Below are positions 55,530 through 64,000 of a DNA stretch of 64,000 bases, in pieces. The notes below the pieces were generated by a model that saw only the letters and a list, made by a program, of their open reading frames with translations, was not told the DNA's origin and made no database searches. The translations under genes and the position numbers were made by a program. Each line of letters begins with the position of its first letter. The first letter of the stretch is position 1. This stretch comes from Iodobacter ciconiae (GTDB lineage: Bacteria; Pseudomonadota; Gammaproteobacteria; Burkholderiales; Chitinibacteraceae), in contig NZ_CP034433.1 in assembly GCF_003952345.1 (NCBI RefSeq), positions 1,798,001 to 1,862,000 on the forward strand. Reading direction: 5' to 3'.

Positions 55530-55979
55530 ATGGCATTGATGGATTGGCTTCGGCAACGATTGTCCGGGAATGAAAAGGCAGAATTGGTGGTTGATTCCGA
55601 AGAAGGAGTCCTTGCCGGATTGAATTTAAAACAGGTTCTGGATGCCCACACGGCCTGGAAAACCAAATTAAAAAATGAGCTGGACGGGAAAGGAAAGGAG
55701 TCTCTTGACGTTAGCATCATTGCCCAAGACAACCAGTGCGAGCTTGGGAGGTGGCTGCATGGACCAGGAAAATTAAGTTTTTCTCATTACCCTGAATATC
55801 ACTCTGCATGTACAGCTCATTCAGAATTCCATTTTTGTGCTGCTGAAGTGCTCATGCAATACCAGGCAGGTGCGCCTGCTGCTGCTGAAGCTCTACTAAA
55901 AGGTAAGTTTCGCCAAGCTTCAAATAAAAACCAGCTGGAATTAGTACGTTTATTTGTTGCGGCCAGAAAACCTACCTAG
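55530..55979 (+). CDS. CZB (chemoreceptor zinc-binding) domain protein
   Basis: A 149 aa soluble protein with a CZB four-helix domain. The zinc ligand pattern is visible: His in LDAHTAWKTKLKNEL, Cys in QDNQCELGRWLHGPGK, and the H..FH pair in CTAHSEFHFCAAEVL. Free-standing CZB proteins bind zinc and in some bacteria sense redox through the Cys (hypochlorous acid) to control cyclases or receptors. The N-terminal 30 residues are a helical extension. ATG at 55530 is preferred over the GTG at 55521 because of spacing to AGGGAG. No fused output domain. Confidence 0.88.
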   Translation: MALMDWLRQRLSGNEKAELVVDSEEGVLAGLNLKQVLDAHTAWKTKLKNELDGKGKESLDVSIIAQDNQCELGRWLHGPGKLSFSHYPEYHSACTAHSEFHFCAAEVLMQYQAGAPAAAEALLKGKFRQASNKNQLELVRLFVAARKPT

Positions 55980-56215
55980 GTTGGAGTGAATGTAAAATCA
56001 AGCAACTAAAATTATGTAAATATCTTTGGCAATTAACCCAATGCCAAGGGTACTCAGCACTAAACTTGCTAAAGGCGCCAAATTTAAAGCAAGTATTCGC
56101 ATGTAAATTACTCAGACTCTCTGACAGTTGTATTAGTTAGACCACTACCCGTGGGTGTTTTCACCGGGGATGCGCTGAAAAAACATCCCCGCAAAAACAC
56201 GAAAAATATTGCATG

Positions 56216-56794
56216 CTATTCGTTAATGACGGCGAACAAAGCCTCCTTATCCTGCTGACTTAAAACACCCCTGCTATCCACCCCTTCACCAAGCCTGAAG
56301 GACCCGTCAGGGAAAATAGTTACAGCATCCGAGCCTGCAATTTCTACCTCTATCCCGTTCATCTGAAGAAGTTCTAGTATTGGCTGATTTTTTGTACGGC
56401 TCATCTGAGCGATATTAATCCCCATCCTGAGGTTGGATTGACAATCAAGTCCTGCAACCCAGATCACTTTATCCCCTCCTTTTAAGTGTGTCTTAACCTG
56501 AAAAAGCAGCTTGTAAACATCAAACTCAATCAGACCGTAATCTAAAGCACTACCTGTCAAATGCATCAGTGTACGGCTTTCGTACACCGCCCCGTTCCAG
56601 CCGGAACACACAGCGAGTGCGGAGCAATCTGATAAATACTTCGTAGATAAAACGGAAGTATGATCACAAACCGCAACTATCCTTCCCATCGAGACATTTT
56701 TACTTTTATGACTCGCCTCGCCAGATACCGAAGCCGCCGCTTTAGTACCAGATATTCCAAACAGTGACCCAATAGCACTACGGATCGAATGCAT
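56216..56794 (-). CDS. Hypothetical protein, remote CheD-like
   Basis: A 192 aa protein with a poorly conserved N-terminus (residues 1 to about 35) and a globular domain. The order 'LSDCSALAVC ... RTLMHLTGS ... VIWVAGLDCQSNLRMGI ... KNQPILELLQMNGIEVE ... TIFPDGSF' parallels CheD glutamine deamidases (LGSC, MAHF, GGA, N...L...I, ..G.v), with Cys and His at the expected catalytic places. Similarity is by eye only. CheD acts on chemoreceptors; no chemotaxis genes adjoin, though a CZB gene lies 240 bp away. Start at 56794 is preferred over 56830. Confidence 0.5.
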   Translation of the reverse strand: MHSIRSAIGSLFGISGTKAAASVSGEASHKSKNVSMGRIVAVCDHTSVLSTKYLSDCSALAVCSGWNGAVYESRTLMHLTGSALDYGLIEFDVYKLLFQVKTHLKGGDKVIWVAGLDCQSNLRMGINIAQMSRTKNQPILELLQMNGIEVEIAGSDAVTIFPDGSFRLGEGVDSRGVLSQQDKEALFAVINE

Positions 56795-57046
56795 AGCAAC
56801 CCCCCATCGGTTTAAAATACACCAGAACAAATTACAATTTTTAACAAAAAAGTCAGCATTGTTATAAATTTCACCAAGATGCTGTCCATGCCCCTACGGA
56901 TAAAATACGCGATCGGAGTACAAATAAAATGCAATTTTCGCTCATGGGCTAAGTAAGCTATCTAAGCCAGTAATACCCCTTTTAAAAACCACCAGTTTTC
57001 TTCGTATAAAACAAAGCCATTCACCACACCCCACTTTGCTTCAGAC

Positions 57047-57074
57047 AAAAAAAACGGACATCCGAAGATGCCCG
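57047..57074 (-). terminator. Rho-independent terminator of the nap operon
   Basis: CGGGCATC-TTCG-GATGTCCG stem with one G-T pair on the minus strand followed by eight T, about 30 bp after the napC stop. The TTCG tetraloop stabilises it. Confidence 0.92.
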
Positions 57075-57103
57075 CTTTGTCTGCCTGACTCGAAATCCAA
57101 TTT

Positions 57104-57802
57104 TTACTGCGTACCTGCGATTTCTTCCTCGCTGGCATTTTCAGCTTTAACTGCTGGCTTAGGCGATGCGGGGTGCATGACGTCTTTGCTGACACCCTTA
57201 CCATCTGGCCCCACATTCTGATTGACGGCAGGTAAATGGTGCGCAATGCCTTTGTGGCAGTCTATACAAGTCATGCCTTCAGATAAGCCTTTTTGGTGGG
57301 CATTGGCCGAGCGGGTATTTTGCTCCATATAATCAAAATATTCGTAGTTATGACAGTTACGGCAGGCTTGAGAATCATTTGCTTTCATCCTTTTCCATTC
57401 GTTTTCTGCTAGCTCGAGACGCTTATCCAGAAATTTTTCACGTGTATTAATGTAGCCGGTCAGCTTGCCCCAGACTTCTTTAGAAGCCTCAAGCTTACGC
57501 CACATTTTCGGACCCCATTCATGCGGAACATGGCAATCCGGGCAAGTAGCACGAACACCCGAACGGTTAGTGTAATGCACAGTTTCCTGGTATTCCGGGT
57601 ACACATTGCTAGCCATTTCATGGCAACTTAAACAGAATTTCTCAGTATTGGTCATCTCCAGTGCGGTATTAAAGCCGCCCCAGAAAATAATCCCCACAAA
57701 AAACGCCACAATCACACCAACATAACCGATGCGCATACTGCGTAGTGCTTGCATCCGTGCACAGAGCCGTGCTTTCAGTGAAGGCTTGGTCTCATCGCTC
57801 AT
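57104..57802 (-). CDS. napC: Periplasmic nitrate reductase tetraheme cytochrome NapC
   Basis: Membrane-anchored quinol dehydrogenase (232 aa) that passes electrons from quinol to NapB-NapA. One N-terminal membrane helix (about residues 25-47) is followed by four CXXCH sites: CLSCH, CPDCH, CRNCH and CIDCH. This is the NapC/NirT/NrfH family at usual length plus an Ala/Glu-rich tail. A strong AAGGA ribosome-binding site precedes the start. Last gene of napFDABC. Confidence 0.95.
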   Translation of the reverse strand: MSDETKPSLKARLCARMQALRSMRIGYVGVIVAFFVGIIFWGGFNTALEMTNTEKFCLSCHEMASNVYPEYQETVHYTNRSGVRATCPDCHVPHEWGPKMWRKLEASKEVWGKLTGYINTREKFLDKRLELAENEWKRMKANDSQACRNCHNYEYFDYMEQNTRSANAHQKGLSEGMTCIDCHKGIAHHLPAVNQNVGPDGKGVSKDVMHPASPKPAVKAENASEEEIAGTQ

Positions 57803-57820
57803 TTGTCATTCCTTTTCCGC

Positions 57821-58264
57821 TTATTTAACCAAGCCATCGGCTGGCTTAAAAGTATTATCCACCAGTGGTTTGGCATCTGTTTGCGGTACATGGCATTGCT
57901 GACAGAAATACCGGCGCGGCGAAATATTAGTCAGCTCGGTACCACCGCGTGTTTTAAAATGTGTAATTGATACTTTAGTTGCACCAGTGTCTGCCGTGCG
58001 ATCCCAGCTATGACAATCAAGGCACTTATTAAACTCTTTAGTAACCAGATAGCCCTTGGTGGTATGCGGAATTAACGGTGGCTGCTGTACAAACTGACGC
58101 GGCAAAGGCTTACGGTCTTTTTCCCAGCGATAATTTTCAGAAGGCGCGTCACCTTTAACAGCCTCAGTGCCACGCAAGGATTTCATGCCCTCTGCCTGCG
58201 TTACAGGGGCCAAAACCATACAGAAACTCAGAAACAAAGCCAGCATCGGCATTAATTTTTTCAT
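57821..58264 (-). CDS. napB: Periplasmic nitrate reductase diheme cytochrome NapB
   Basis: Small electron-transfer subunit (147 aa) partnering NapA. A Sec signal peptide covers residues 1 to about 24, and two heme-binding CXXCH sites are present (CLDCH and CQQCH). Typical flanks RQFVQQPPLIPHTTKGY and RRYFCQQCHVPQTDAKPLV are seen. The start at 58264 has AAGGAG six bases upstream and is preferred over 58288. It is separated from napA by 142 bp holding small palindromes. Confidence 0.95.
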   Translation of the reverse strand: MKKLMPMLALFLSFCMVLAPVTQAEGMKSLRGTEAVKGDAPSENYRWEKDRKPLPRQFVQQPPLIPHTTKGYLVTKEFNKCLDCHSWDRTADTGATKVSITHFKTRGGTELTNISPRRYFCQQCHVPQTDAKPLVDNTFKPADGLVK

Positions 58265-58329
58265 TTTTCTCTCCTTTAAGGCAGGCAAACGGCTAAATGA
58301 TTACGATCCGTTAGCCACCAGCCCCTTTC

Positions 58330-58390
58330 ATAAGACGGGTGAAACCCGCCATTTTATACCACGTGGTACTCAGGCGGGTTGCCCCGCCAT
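58330..58390. repeat. Small REP-like palindromes between napA and napB
   Basis: Two neighbouring hairpins, CGGGTGAAACCCG and GGCGGGTTGCCCCGCC, lie within the nap operon. The GGGTGAAACCC unit also forms the ends of the dispersed repeat copies. In an operon such hairpins often stabilise the upstream mRNA part (here napFDA). Confidence 0.6.
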
Positions 58391-58406
58391 GCTCAATATC
58401 CGGTCC

Positions 58407-60947
58407 TTAAGCCTTTACCACTTTCACCGCACATTTTTTAAAGTCGGTCTGTTTGGAAATCGGGCAAGTCGCATCCAGCGTCAGCTTATTCACGAGACGC
58501 CCCTCATCAAAGAAAGGGATAAAAATCAGCCCTACCGGCGGTTTATTGCGGCCGCGCGTTTCCAGGCGGGCTTTAATATCACCACGGCGAGACGATACTT
58601 TCACCAGCATGCCACGCTGCAAGCCACGTTTTTTAGCGTCGTTCGGGTTCATAAACACCATCGCCTCCGGCACCGCCTTATGCAGCTCCGGCACGCGACG
58701 GGTCATGGTGCCGGTATGCCAGTGTTCTAACACGCGTCCCGTGCAGAGCCACATATCAAAGTTGGCATCGGGCATTTCCGGCGGCGCTTGGTAAGGCAGG
58801 GCAATAATATTGGCCCGGCCATCTTTATTGCCATAGAAACGCACGCCCTCGCCTTTCTTCACGTAAGTATCATAACCTTCGCGATAACGCCATTTGGTTT
58901 CTTTGCCATTCACCACCGGCCAGCGCAAGCCACGCACCTGATGGTAAAGATCAAACGGTGCTAAATCATGTCCGTGACCTCGACCAAACTGGGCATACTC
59001 TTCAAACAAACCTTTCTGAACATAAAACCCGGCAAGTTTGGCTTCAACATTTTCAAAGCCTTTAAATTGATCTGCAGCTTTAAATTTGTCCACATTGCCA
59101 TTTACATACAATACGTCGTACAACGTTTTACCTTTTACCGCAGGCTGTTTGGCAATCAAATCTGCAGGCCACACATCTTCAACCTTAAAGCGCTTGGCAA
59201 ATTGCATCAGCTGCCACAAATCAGACTTGGACTCACCAGGTGCATCCACCTGCTGGCGCCATAGCTGGGTACGACGCTCGGCATTACCAAAGCCACCTTC
59301 TTTTTCTACCCACATTGCAGTTGGCAACACCAGATCGGCAGCCAGAGTCGATGCCGTTGGATAAGGGTCAGACACCACAATAAAAGTGTCCGGCCTGCGC
59401 CAGCCCGGGTACAGCTCTTCATTAATATTCGGGCCAGCCTGCATATTGTTATTACACATCTGCCAGTAAACTTTCACCTTACCATCTTTAATCGCACGCG
59501 CCATTGCCACCGCATGTAAGCCGATTTTGGCAGGAATGGTGCCCTCAGGAATGCGCCAGATTTCTTCGGCATGTTTGCGGTGTTCAGGATTGGTCACCAC
59601 CATATCAGCAGGCAAGCGATGGGCAAAGGTGCCTACTTCACGCGCCGTACCACAGGCCGAAGGCTGGCCAGTGAGTGAGAACGGACTATTACCCGGCTCG
59701 GAAATTTTACCTGTCAGCAAGTGGATGTTGTAAATCATATTGTTCGCCCATGTGCCACGGGTGTGCTGATTAAAGCCCATGGTCCAGAACGAGGTCACTT
59801 TGATTTTTGGATCAGCATACAGCTCGGCCAGCGCAATTAAGCGGTCTTCCGGAATGCCGCAGAGCTTGCTGACTTTGTCGACCGTGTAATCAGATACAAA
59901 TTTTGAAAACTGCTCAAATGAGCCGTCTTTCATCTCGTTAGGATTGGTTTTAGGCTTACCGTTAGCATCGGGGTAGCCATTCGATTTTGCATTTGCTTCA
60001 AGCGGATGCTTGGGTCTTAATCCGTAACCGATATCTGTTTCACCAATTTTGAAATTACAGTGATCTTTTACAAACTTCTGATTCACACGGCCAGTTTTGA
60101 TAATGTGATGGCAGATAAAATTCATCATCGCCAAGTCGGTTTGCGGGGTAAAAACCAGACCATAACCAATGTCGGCCAGCTCAAACGAGCGATGCTCGTA
60201 AGTTGAGAGCACCGAAACTTTAACTTTAGGATTGGACAAACGCCGGTCAGTAATGCGGCTCCACAAAATAGGGTGCATTTCAGCCATATTCGAGCCCCAG
60301 AGCACAAAGGCATCCGCAGCTTCAATGTCCTCATAGCACCCCATAGGCTCATCCATACCAAAGGTGCGCATAAAACCGGTCACGGCACTGGCCATGCAAT
60401 GGCGTGCATTCGGGTCAATATTATTGGATCTGAAACCTGCTTTCATCAGCTTGGATGCGGCATAGCCTTCATAAATAGTCCACTGCCCCGAGCCAAACAT
60501 GGCTACCGATTCCGGCCCGCTGGTTTTCAGTGCGTCTTTCCATTTTGTTGCCATAACGGCAAGCGCTTCATCCCAGCTAACCGGGGTGAATTCACCATCC
60601 TTATGATACTGGCCGTTTTTCTTTCGCAGTAAAGGCTGGGTTAAGCGATCTTCGCCATACATAATTTTGGACAGGAAATAGCCTTTCACACAATTCAAAC
60701 CCCGGTTCACTTCTGCATCTGGGTCCCCCTGCGTAGCCACCACACGACCATTTTGTGTACCCACCAGCACCGCACAGCCCGTGCCGCAAAACCGGCAGGG
60801 AGCTTTATCCCAGCGAATACTATTTTTGCCATCACCCGCCGTAGCAGGCATGGGTTTTGGTGCGGCACCTGCAAGCGGAATACCTGCGCTGGCAGCCGCT
60901 GCGGCTACGGCAGATATTTTAATAAATTCACGGCGATCCAGGCTCAT
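58407..60947 (-). CDS. napA: Periplasmic nitrate reductase catalytic subunit NapA
   Basis: Molybdenum (bis-MGD) enzyme (846 aa) reducing nitrate to nitrite in the periplasm. A Tat signal begins [10 protein letters not shown] (twin Arg) and ends near AGAAP. The 4Fe-4S site is CRFCGTGC with the fourth Cys in GLNCVKGYF. The Mo-coordinating Cys lies in [11 protein letters not shown], and [15 protein letters not shown] and [15 protein letters not shown] are typical of NapA. The start overlaps the napD stop (ATGA). Full length. Confidence 0.98.
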   Translation of the reverse strand: MSLDRREFIKISAVAAAAASAGIPLAGAAPKPMPATAGDGKNSIRWDKAPCRFCGTGCAVLVGTQNGRVVATQGDPDAEVNRGLNCVKGYFLSKIMYGEDRLTQPLLRKKNGQYHKDGEFTPVSWDEALAVMATKWKDALKTSGPESVAMFGSGQWTIYEGYAASKLMKAGFRSNNIDPNARHCMASAVTGFMRTFGMDEPMGCYEDIEAADAFVLWGSNMAEMHPILWSRITDRRLSNPKVKVSVLSTYEHRSFELADIGYGLVFTPQTDLAMMNFICHHIIKTGRVNQKFVKDHCNFKIGETDIGYGLRPKHPLEANAKSNGYPDANGKPKTNPNEMKDGSFEQFSKFVSDYTVDKVSKLCGIPEDRLIALAELYADPKIKVTSFWTMGFNQHTRGTWANNMIYNIHLLTGKISEPGNSPFSLTGQPSACGTAREVGTFAHRLPADMVVTNPEHRKHAEEIWRIPEGTIPAKIGLHAVAMARAIKDGKVKVYWQMCNNNMQAGPNINEELYPGWRRPDTFIVVSDPYPTASTLAADLVLPTAMWVEKEGGFGNAERRTQLWRQQVDAPGESKSDLWQLMQFAKRFKVEDVWPADLIAKQPAVKGKTLYDVLYVNGNVDKFKAADQFKGFENVEAKLAGFYVQKGLFEEYAQFGRGHGHDLAPFDLYHQVRGLRWPVVNGKETKWRYREGYDTYVKKGEGVRFYGNKDGRANIIALPYQAPPEMPDANFDMWLCTGRVLEHWHTGTMTRRVPELHKAVPEAMVFMNPNDAKKRGLQRGMLVKVSSRRGDIKARLETRGRNKPPVGLIFIPFFDEGRLVNKLTLDATCPISKQTDFKKCAVKVVKA

Positions 60948-61225
60948 GATAAGCGCTCCTCAGATTTTTCTGATGTCAATAAAGGGGATTGGGATAATTC
61001 TTCGTCACAATATTCATAAGCCAGTGTGGCTGATGCAACATGGGGGATATCTTGAATTTGCTTGAGTAAATCTGAAGAGCGGACACCCGGCACATCTTCA
61101 ACCGTAATAATCAGACGCCCCTCATGCTCAAGGTGCAACTCGACCCCTTGCACCAGTAACACCGCCGCTCTGACGTTTTCTAAATGATCGGGAACGGCCC
61201 GAATCACAAGACTAAAAATATTCAT
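60944..61225 (-). CDS. napD: NapA signal-peptide chaperone NapD
   Basis: Cytoplasmic 93 aa chaperone that binds the NapA Tat signal peptide to delay export until cofactor insertion. The ferredoxin-like fold is short: [38 protein letters not shown], and [14 protein letters not shown]. The start at 61225 overlaps napF by ATGA and the stop overlaps napA likewise. Confidence 0.93.
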   Translation of the reverse strand: MNIFSLVIRAVPDHLENVRAAVLLVQGVELHLEHEGRLIITVEDVPGVRSSDLLKQIQDIPHVASATLAYEYCDEELSQSPLLTSEKSEERLS

Positions 61226-61713
61226 GCAACCAGCTCCAGCAAACGAATGCTCTGACTTGGGCAGGACGAAACACAGGCACCACAGCCTGTACATTGTTCT
61301 GCATTAACAAAGGGATGAGCTACTTTACCAACTGCCAGCTGAAAACGAATGGCCTGCTCGCCGCATGCTTCGCCGCAAATCCGGCATTCGACACCACGCT
61401 CAGCCAGGCAGCTTTCATTAATCTTTGCGTGGATTCGCCAGGGCGGACTGACACTTTGATCCAAAGCCAGGCTGGTGCATACCTGTGTGCACTCACCACA
61501 GAAGCTGCATTCGGCCTGTGTAAAATCCACAACTGGAAAACCACCATCACCCACTTTAATAATTTGCGTAGGGCAGGCAGCAGAACAATCACCGCAATGG
61601 GTACAACGATCCAAAAAATGCGCCGTCGCCCAAGGAGGACGCGGCGCGACAGGCGCTTGCGGACGGCGACCAAACAATAAGTTTCGGCGAGAATGATCCA
61701 CTACGACAGCCAA
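61222..61713 (-). CDS. napF: Ferredoxin-type protein NapF
   Basis: Cytoplasmic iron-sulfur protein (163 aa) that interacts with NapA during maturation. N-terminal SRRNLLFGRRP is typical. Cluster motifs are CTHCGDCSAACP, CSFCGECTQVC, CRICGEACGEQAIRF and CTGCGACVSSCP. No ATG is available at the 5' end: the frame can start at TTG 61713 or GTG 61701, and family alignment (start near VDHSRRN) favours one of these. First gene of the nap operon; no napE, napG or napH is present. Confidence 0.92.
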   Translation of the reverse strand: MAVVVDHSRRNLLFGRRPQAPVAPRPPWATAHFLDRCTHCGDCSAACPTQIIKVGDGGFPVVDFTQAECSFCGECTQVCTSLALDQSVSPPWRIHAKINESCLAERGVECRICGEACGEQAIRFQLAVGKVAHPFVNAEQCTGCGACVSSCPSQSIRLLELVA

Positions 61714-61772
61714 TCAAATATGGTAAGTTTCTAAGGTTAGGCTGCAGTTGTAATACATACAATCCCTCTTTA

Positions 61773-61788
61773 GAGGTGTAAGCCCAAA
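61773..61788. promoter_or_regulatory. Putative NarL/NarP box, degenerate
   Basis: TCCCTCT-TT-AGAGGTG is a 7-2-7 inverted heptamer that deviates from the NarL/NarP consensus (TACYYMT..AKRRGTA) at the outer positions. It lies 60-75 bp upstream of napF and 30 bp (centre to centre) from a perfect box. Confidence 0.55.
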
Positions 61789-61802
61789 AACCCCCCTGCA
61801 TT

Positions 61803-61818
61803 TACCTCTTTAGGGGTA
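61803..61818. promoter_or_regulatory. NarL/NarP 7-2-7 box between nap and narXL
   Basis: TACCTCT-TT-AGGGGTA fits the 7-2-7 consensus at every position. It sits about 90-105 bp upstream of napF and 210 bp upstream of narX, in the divergent region, next to a gene pair encoding NarX and NarL. Confidence 0.8.
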
Positions 61819-62027
61819 AGCAAAACAAGGCCGACGCTTATAACACGCTTAAACTACATGAAGTAATGAAGTAAAACAGGCTATATTTTGCAGCTTTTAC
61901 ATTGCTTAAGCCCTTATGCAAACTTGATTTTGGCAAAAAGCGCATTAAACGGATGACGTGTATTCCAAACCGTAAACGAATCGGACCGTAACATGATCAC
62001 TGGAATGGAAATTTAGAGGTATGGCAT
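61819..62027. other. narX upstream region
   Basis: About 210 bp without a gene. TTGAT-TTTG-GCAAA (61924-61937) matches only the left half of an FNR site, so FNR control is possible but unsupported. GAGG is present nine bases before the narX ATG. Confidence 0.4.
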
Positions 62028-63872
62028 ATGCGTATTAAGGAAGGTTTCCGCCAAACGTCAATTTTGCAGTTTATTACCCGTGCATTATTACTGATGGTTC
62101 TGCCTGCATTTCTGGCTTTTTTTATGAGCTGGAGCACAGTAGTGCGCTCAACAGGCGAAGGCACCGTAATCAATCTGGCAGGCTCCTTGCGTAAGCAGGT
62201 TTATTTGATTGTTGCCACTCACGAATCCCCTCCCGCCCCCCCGCCAGCCAGCCATCCTCAACTGCAAACAGTGATTAACGAGTTTGAGCACCGCCTCTAT
62301 CACCCGACATTACTCAATAACCTACCCAATCAGGCAAATGATCCGATACGGGCGCACTACGACCATATGGAAACAACCTGGCGGACAGAAATCAAAAAAG
62401 AGCTATCTCAACTTAAAAAAAATCACGATGGCAGCCTGCTGCCAAAAGCAATTCACTTTGTTTCTTTAATTGATGCCTATGTAGAGGCCATTGAAGCCAG
62501 GCACGAAACGCGCCTGCTCTGGCTGGGACGTATCCAATGGATTAGTTTAGGTATTATGGTTCTGGTGCTTATTGGAACTTTACGCTGGCTGTCGCAACAC
62601 GTCACACAACCACTTATTGCCATGGTTCACACCACCAGTAAAATTAAAAGCGGTGATTTAAACGTACGTGCGCCGGAAGACGGCGCGGGCGAAATCACTT
62701 TACTAGGGCAAGCCATCAACCACATGGTGGCTGAATTAGCCCGTGGCATTGGTGAGTTAGAATCTCGTGTCAGTGAAAAAACCAGGGCTTTATCACAAAA
62801 TCAGCGCAGCCTGGAGCTACTCTATCGTATTAAGCAGCGCCTGTCTGATCAAGAGCCTGATCAGAACACTTTTGACCAGGTATTAAGTGATTTAGGCAGC
62901 GTGATCGAGCTGGAACACGCAGCCATTTGCATCACTGAAACCGAACAGGCTCCACTGGCATTTCGCTTTGCCGTCATCACCAATAAACCAAGCAAGTATT
63001 GCGATCAAAAAGCCTGTGCTTCTTGCAGCCAAGCCGCAAATACACCGACCCAGACCACTGATTACCCGGTATTTCAACTCAGTGACGGACGAAAGAACTA
63101 CGGCATAATGCCAATTCAACTCAAGCCCTCACAAAAACTAGCTGACTGGCAGCGGCAATTACTTGAGGCGGTAGCGCGCCAGATCGGTACTGCATTGGCC
63201 AATGCCAAACGTAAGCAGGCTCTGCATCGTTTAGCACTGCACGAAGAGCGCTCGGTCATTGCCAGAGAGCTTCACGATTCATTGGCGCAATCTCTGTCTT
63301 ACTTAAAGATCCAAGTAATGCGCTTACAAACCGAATTTCCTGAAGCAGCCCGCAGCGACACAGCCCAGGCCGTACTCACAGAATTGCGCCAGGGCCTGAA
63401 TGATGCTTACCGCCAGCTGCGCGAATTGCTCAATACTTTTCGCCTGCAAATGCACGAGCGCGGGCTCACCGAAGCGCTGGAACAAACTGTGCACGAATTT
63501 GCAGAGCGCGCAGCCCATCCGGTATTTTTGGAAAACCACCTGATGGGTGTCGAGCTGAGCGCACATGAAGAAATCCACATTTTACAAATTGTGCGCGAGG
63601 CACTCGCCAACATCGAACGCCACGCCCATGCACAGCATGCCTGGGTCACCCTGATCTGGTCAGAGCAAACCGTCCTGGTAACAATCAGAGATGACGGGCT
63701 GGGTATCAATGATCATCCTGAAAAAAAGCAGCACTACGGATTAAGCATCATGCGCGACCGCGCCAACAGCCTGCAGGGAGAGCTCAGCATCGCCCGCCAT
63801 TTCCCAAACGGCACCATCGTTTCCTTACAATTCACCCCCAATAGCCCTGTTGCAGAAGGATACACGTCATGA
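62028..63872 (+). CDS. narX: Nitrate/nitrite sensor histidine kinase NarX
   Basis: Inner-membrane sensor kinase (614 aa). Membrane helices are near residues 17-37 and 165-185. The periplasmic ligand-binding P-box begins at VINLAGSLRKQVY (about 48-60). HAMP (about 187-240) and a GAF-like region with CDQKACASC follow. The HisKA_3 domain has the phospho-His at about 416 (ARELHDSLAQSLSYLK) and the HATPase has DDGLGI and HYGLSIMRDRA. It phosphorylates the NarL encoded next (ATGA overlap). Divergent from nap, which it probably regulates. Confidence 0.94.
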   Translation: MRIKEGFRQTSILQFITRALLLMVLPAFLAFFMSWSTVVRSTGEGTVINLAGSLRKQVYLIVATHESPPAPPPASHPQLQTVINEFEHRLYHPTLLNNLPNQANDPIRAHYDHMETTWRTEIKKELSQLKKNHDGSLLPKAIHFVSLIDAYVEAIEARHETRLLWLGRIQWISLGIMVLVLIGTLRWLSQHVTQPLIAMVHTTSKIKSGDLNVRAPEDGAGEITLLGQAINHMVAELARGIGELESRVSEKTRALSQNQRSLELLYRIKQRLSDQEPDQNTFDQVLSDLGSVIELEHAAICITETEQAPLAFRFAVITNKPSKYCDQKACASCSQAANTPTQTTDYPVFQLSDGRKNYGIMPIQLKPSQKLADWQRQLLEAVARQIGTALANAKRKQALHRLALHEERSVIARELHDSLAQSLSYLKIQVMRLQTEFPEAARSDTAQAVLTELRQGLNDAYRQLRELLNTFRLQMHERGLTEALEQTVHEFAERAAHPVFLENHLMGVELSAHEEIHILQIVREALANIERHAHAQHAWVTLIWSEQTVLVTIRDDGLGINDHPEKKQHYGLSIMRDRANSLQGELSIARHFPNGTIVSLQFTPNSPVAEGYTS

Positions 63873-64000
63873 GCAACACATATACCGTCGTTGTTATCGA
63901 TGATCACCCTTTATTTCGTAAGGGTGTCATTCAGCTTCTGGCCCTGGATGCACGATTTAATGTCGTTGGCGAAGCAGCCAGCGGAGCAGAGGGCCTTGTT
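63869..64000 (+). CDS. narL: Response regulator NarL (partial, C-terminus beyond right edge)
   Basis: The ATG at 63869 overlaps the narX stop. The 44 residues in the window begin MSNTYTVVVIDDHPLFRKGV and continue with GEAASGAEGL, the N-terminal receiver domain of a NarL/FixJ regulator. The acidic pair (IDDHP) is intact; the phospho-Asp and DNA-binding domain lie outside the window. Confidence 0.92.
   Translation, partial: MSNTYTVVVIDDHPLFRKGVIQLLALDARFNVVGEAASGAEGLV

Noticed and set aside
61924..61937. FNR site upstream of narX
   Set aside because: TTGAT is present, but the second half-site (GCAAA) matches ATCAA at only two of five positions.

Overview
The window looks like the chromosome of a betaproteobacterium, most likely of the Neisseriales (Chromobacteriaceae, Iodobacter-like). 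The reasons are the divergent nadB / rpoE-rseA-rseB block, napFDABC next to narXL, minCDE, ppsA facing its regulator ppsR, a long-form TrpS, and moderate GC with AT-rich intergenic DNA. This placement comes from gene content and protein style, not from rRNA. No tRNA, rRNA, CRISPR array, prophage or complete insertion sequence was seen.

Layout. 0-3.8 kb: the envelope-stress sigma factor RpoE with RseA and RseB (RseB runs off the left edge), divergent from nadB. 4.1-9.9 kb: a tightly overlapping six-gene membrane-lipid cluster resembling E. coli ynbABCD, with an added PlsC-type acyltransferase and a small membrane protein. 10.4-17.6 kb: a branched-chain-amino-acid-type ABC transporter (two ATPases, binding protein, two permeases), then a 3-hydroxybutyrate dehydrogenase and an esterase. 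17.7-31.1 kb: mainly housekeeping genes (cysS, trpS, dnaB, ratA/rnfH) with a BLUF photoreceptor, a flavohemoglobin, a periplasmic catalase-like peroxidase, and a DUF5666 lipoprotein gene broken at a poly-G tract. 32.1-37.6 kb: a stressosome-type module with a globin-RsbR, RsbS, RsbT and RsbX, ending in a very large hybrid histidine kinase. 38-45 kb: an accessory, decaying region with a GH125 mannosidase relic beside a mannose-isomerase-like gene, an AT-rich nuclease-like gene without a start codon, IS3 and porin relics, plus the ordinary DUF445 and YaiI genes. 45-56 kb: argD/astC, ppsA-ppsR, minCDE, map, and small enzymes. 56-64 kb: a CheD-like protein, then napFDABC divergent from narXL with two NarL/NarP-type boxes between them; narL runs off the right edge.

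Three copies of a roughly 390 bp non-coding, MITE-like repeat (about 12.0, 27.0 and 53.0 kb) share terminal inverted repeats and a structured GC-rich core. One hairpin in the core changes sequence but keeps its pairing.

The best candidates for less-described biology are the extended ynb-like lipid cluster, the globin stressosome (whose RsbS lacks the usual phospho-serine) wired to a hybrid kinase, and the dispersed structured repeat.
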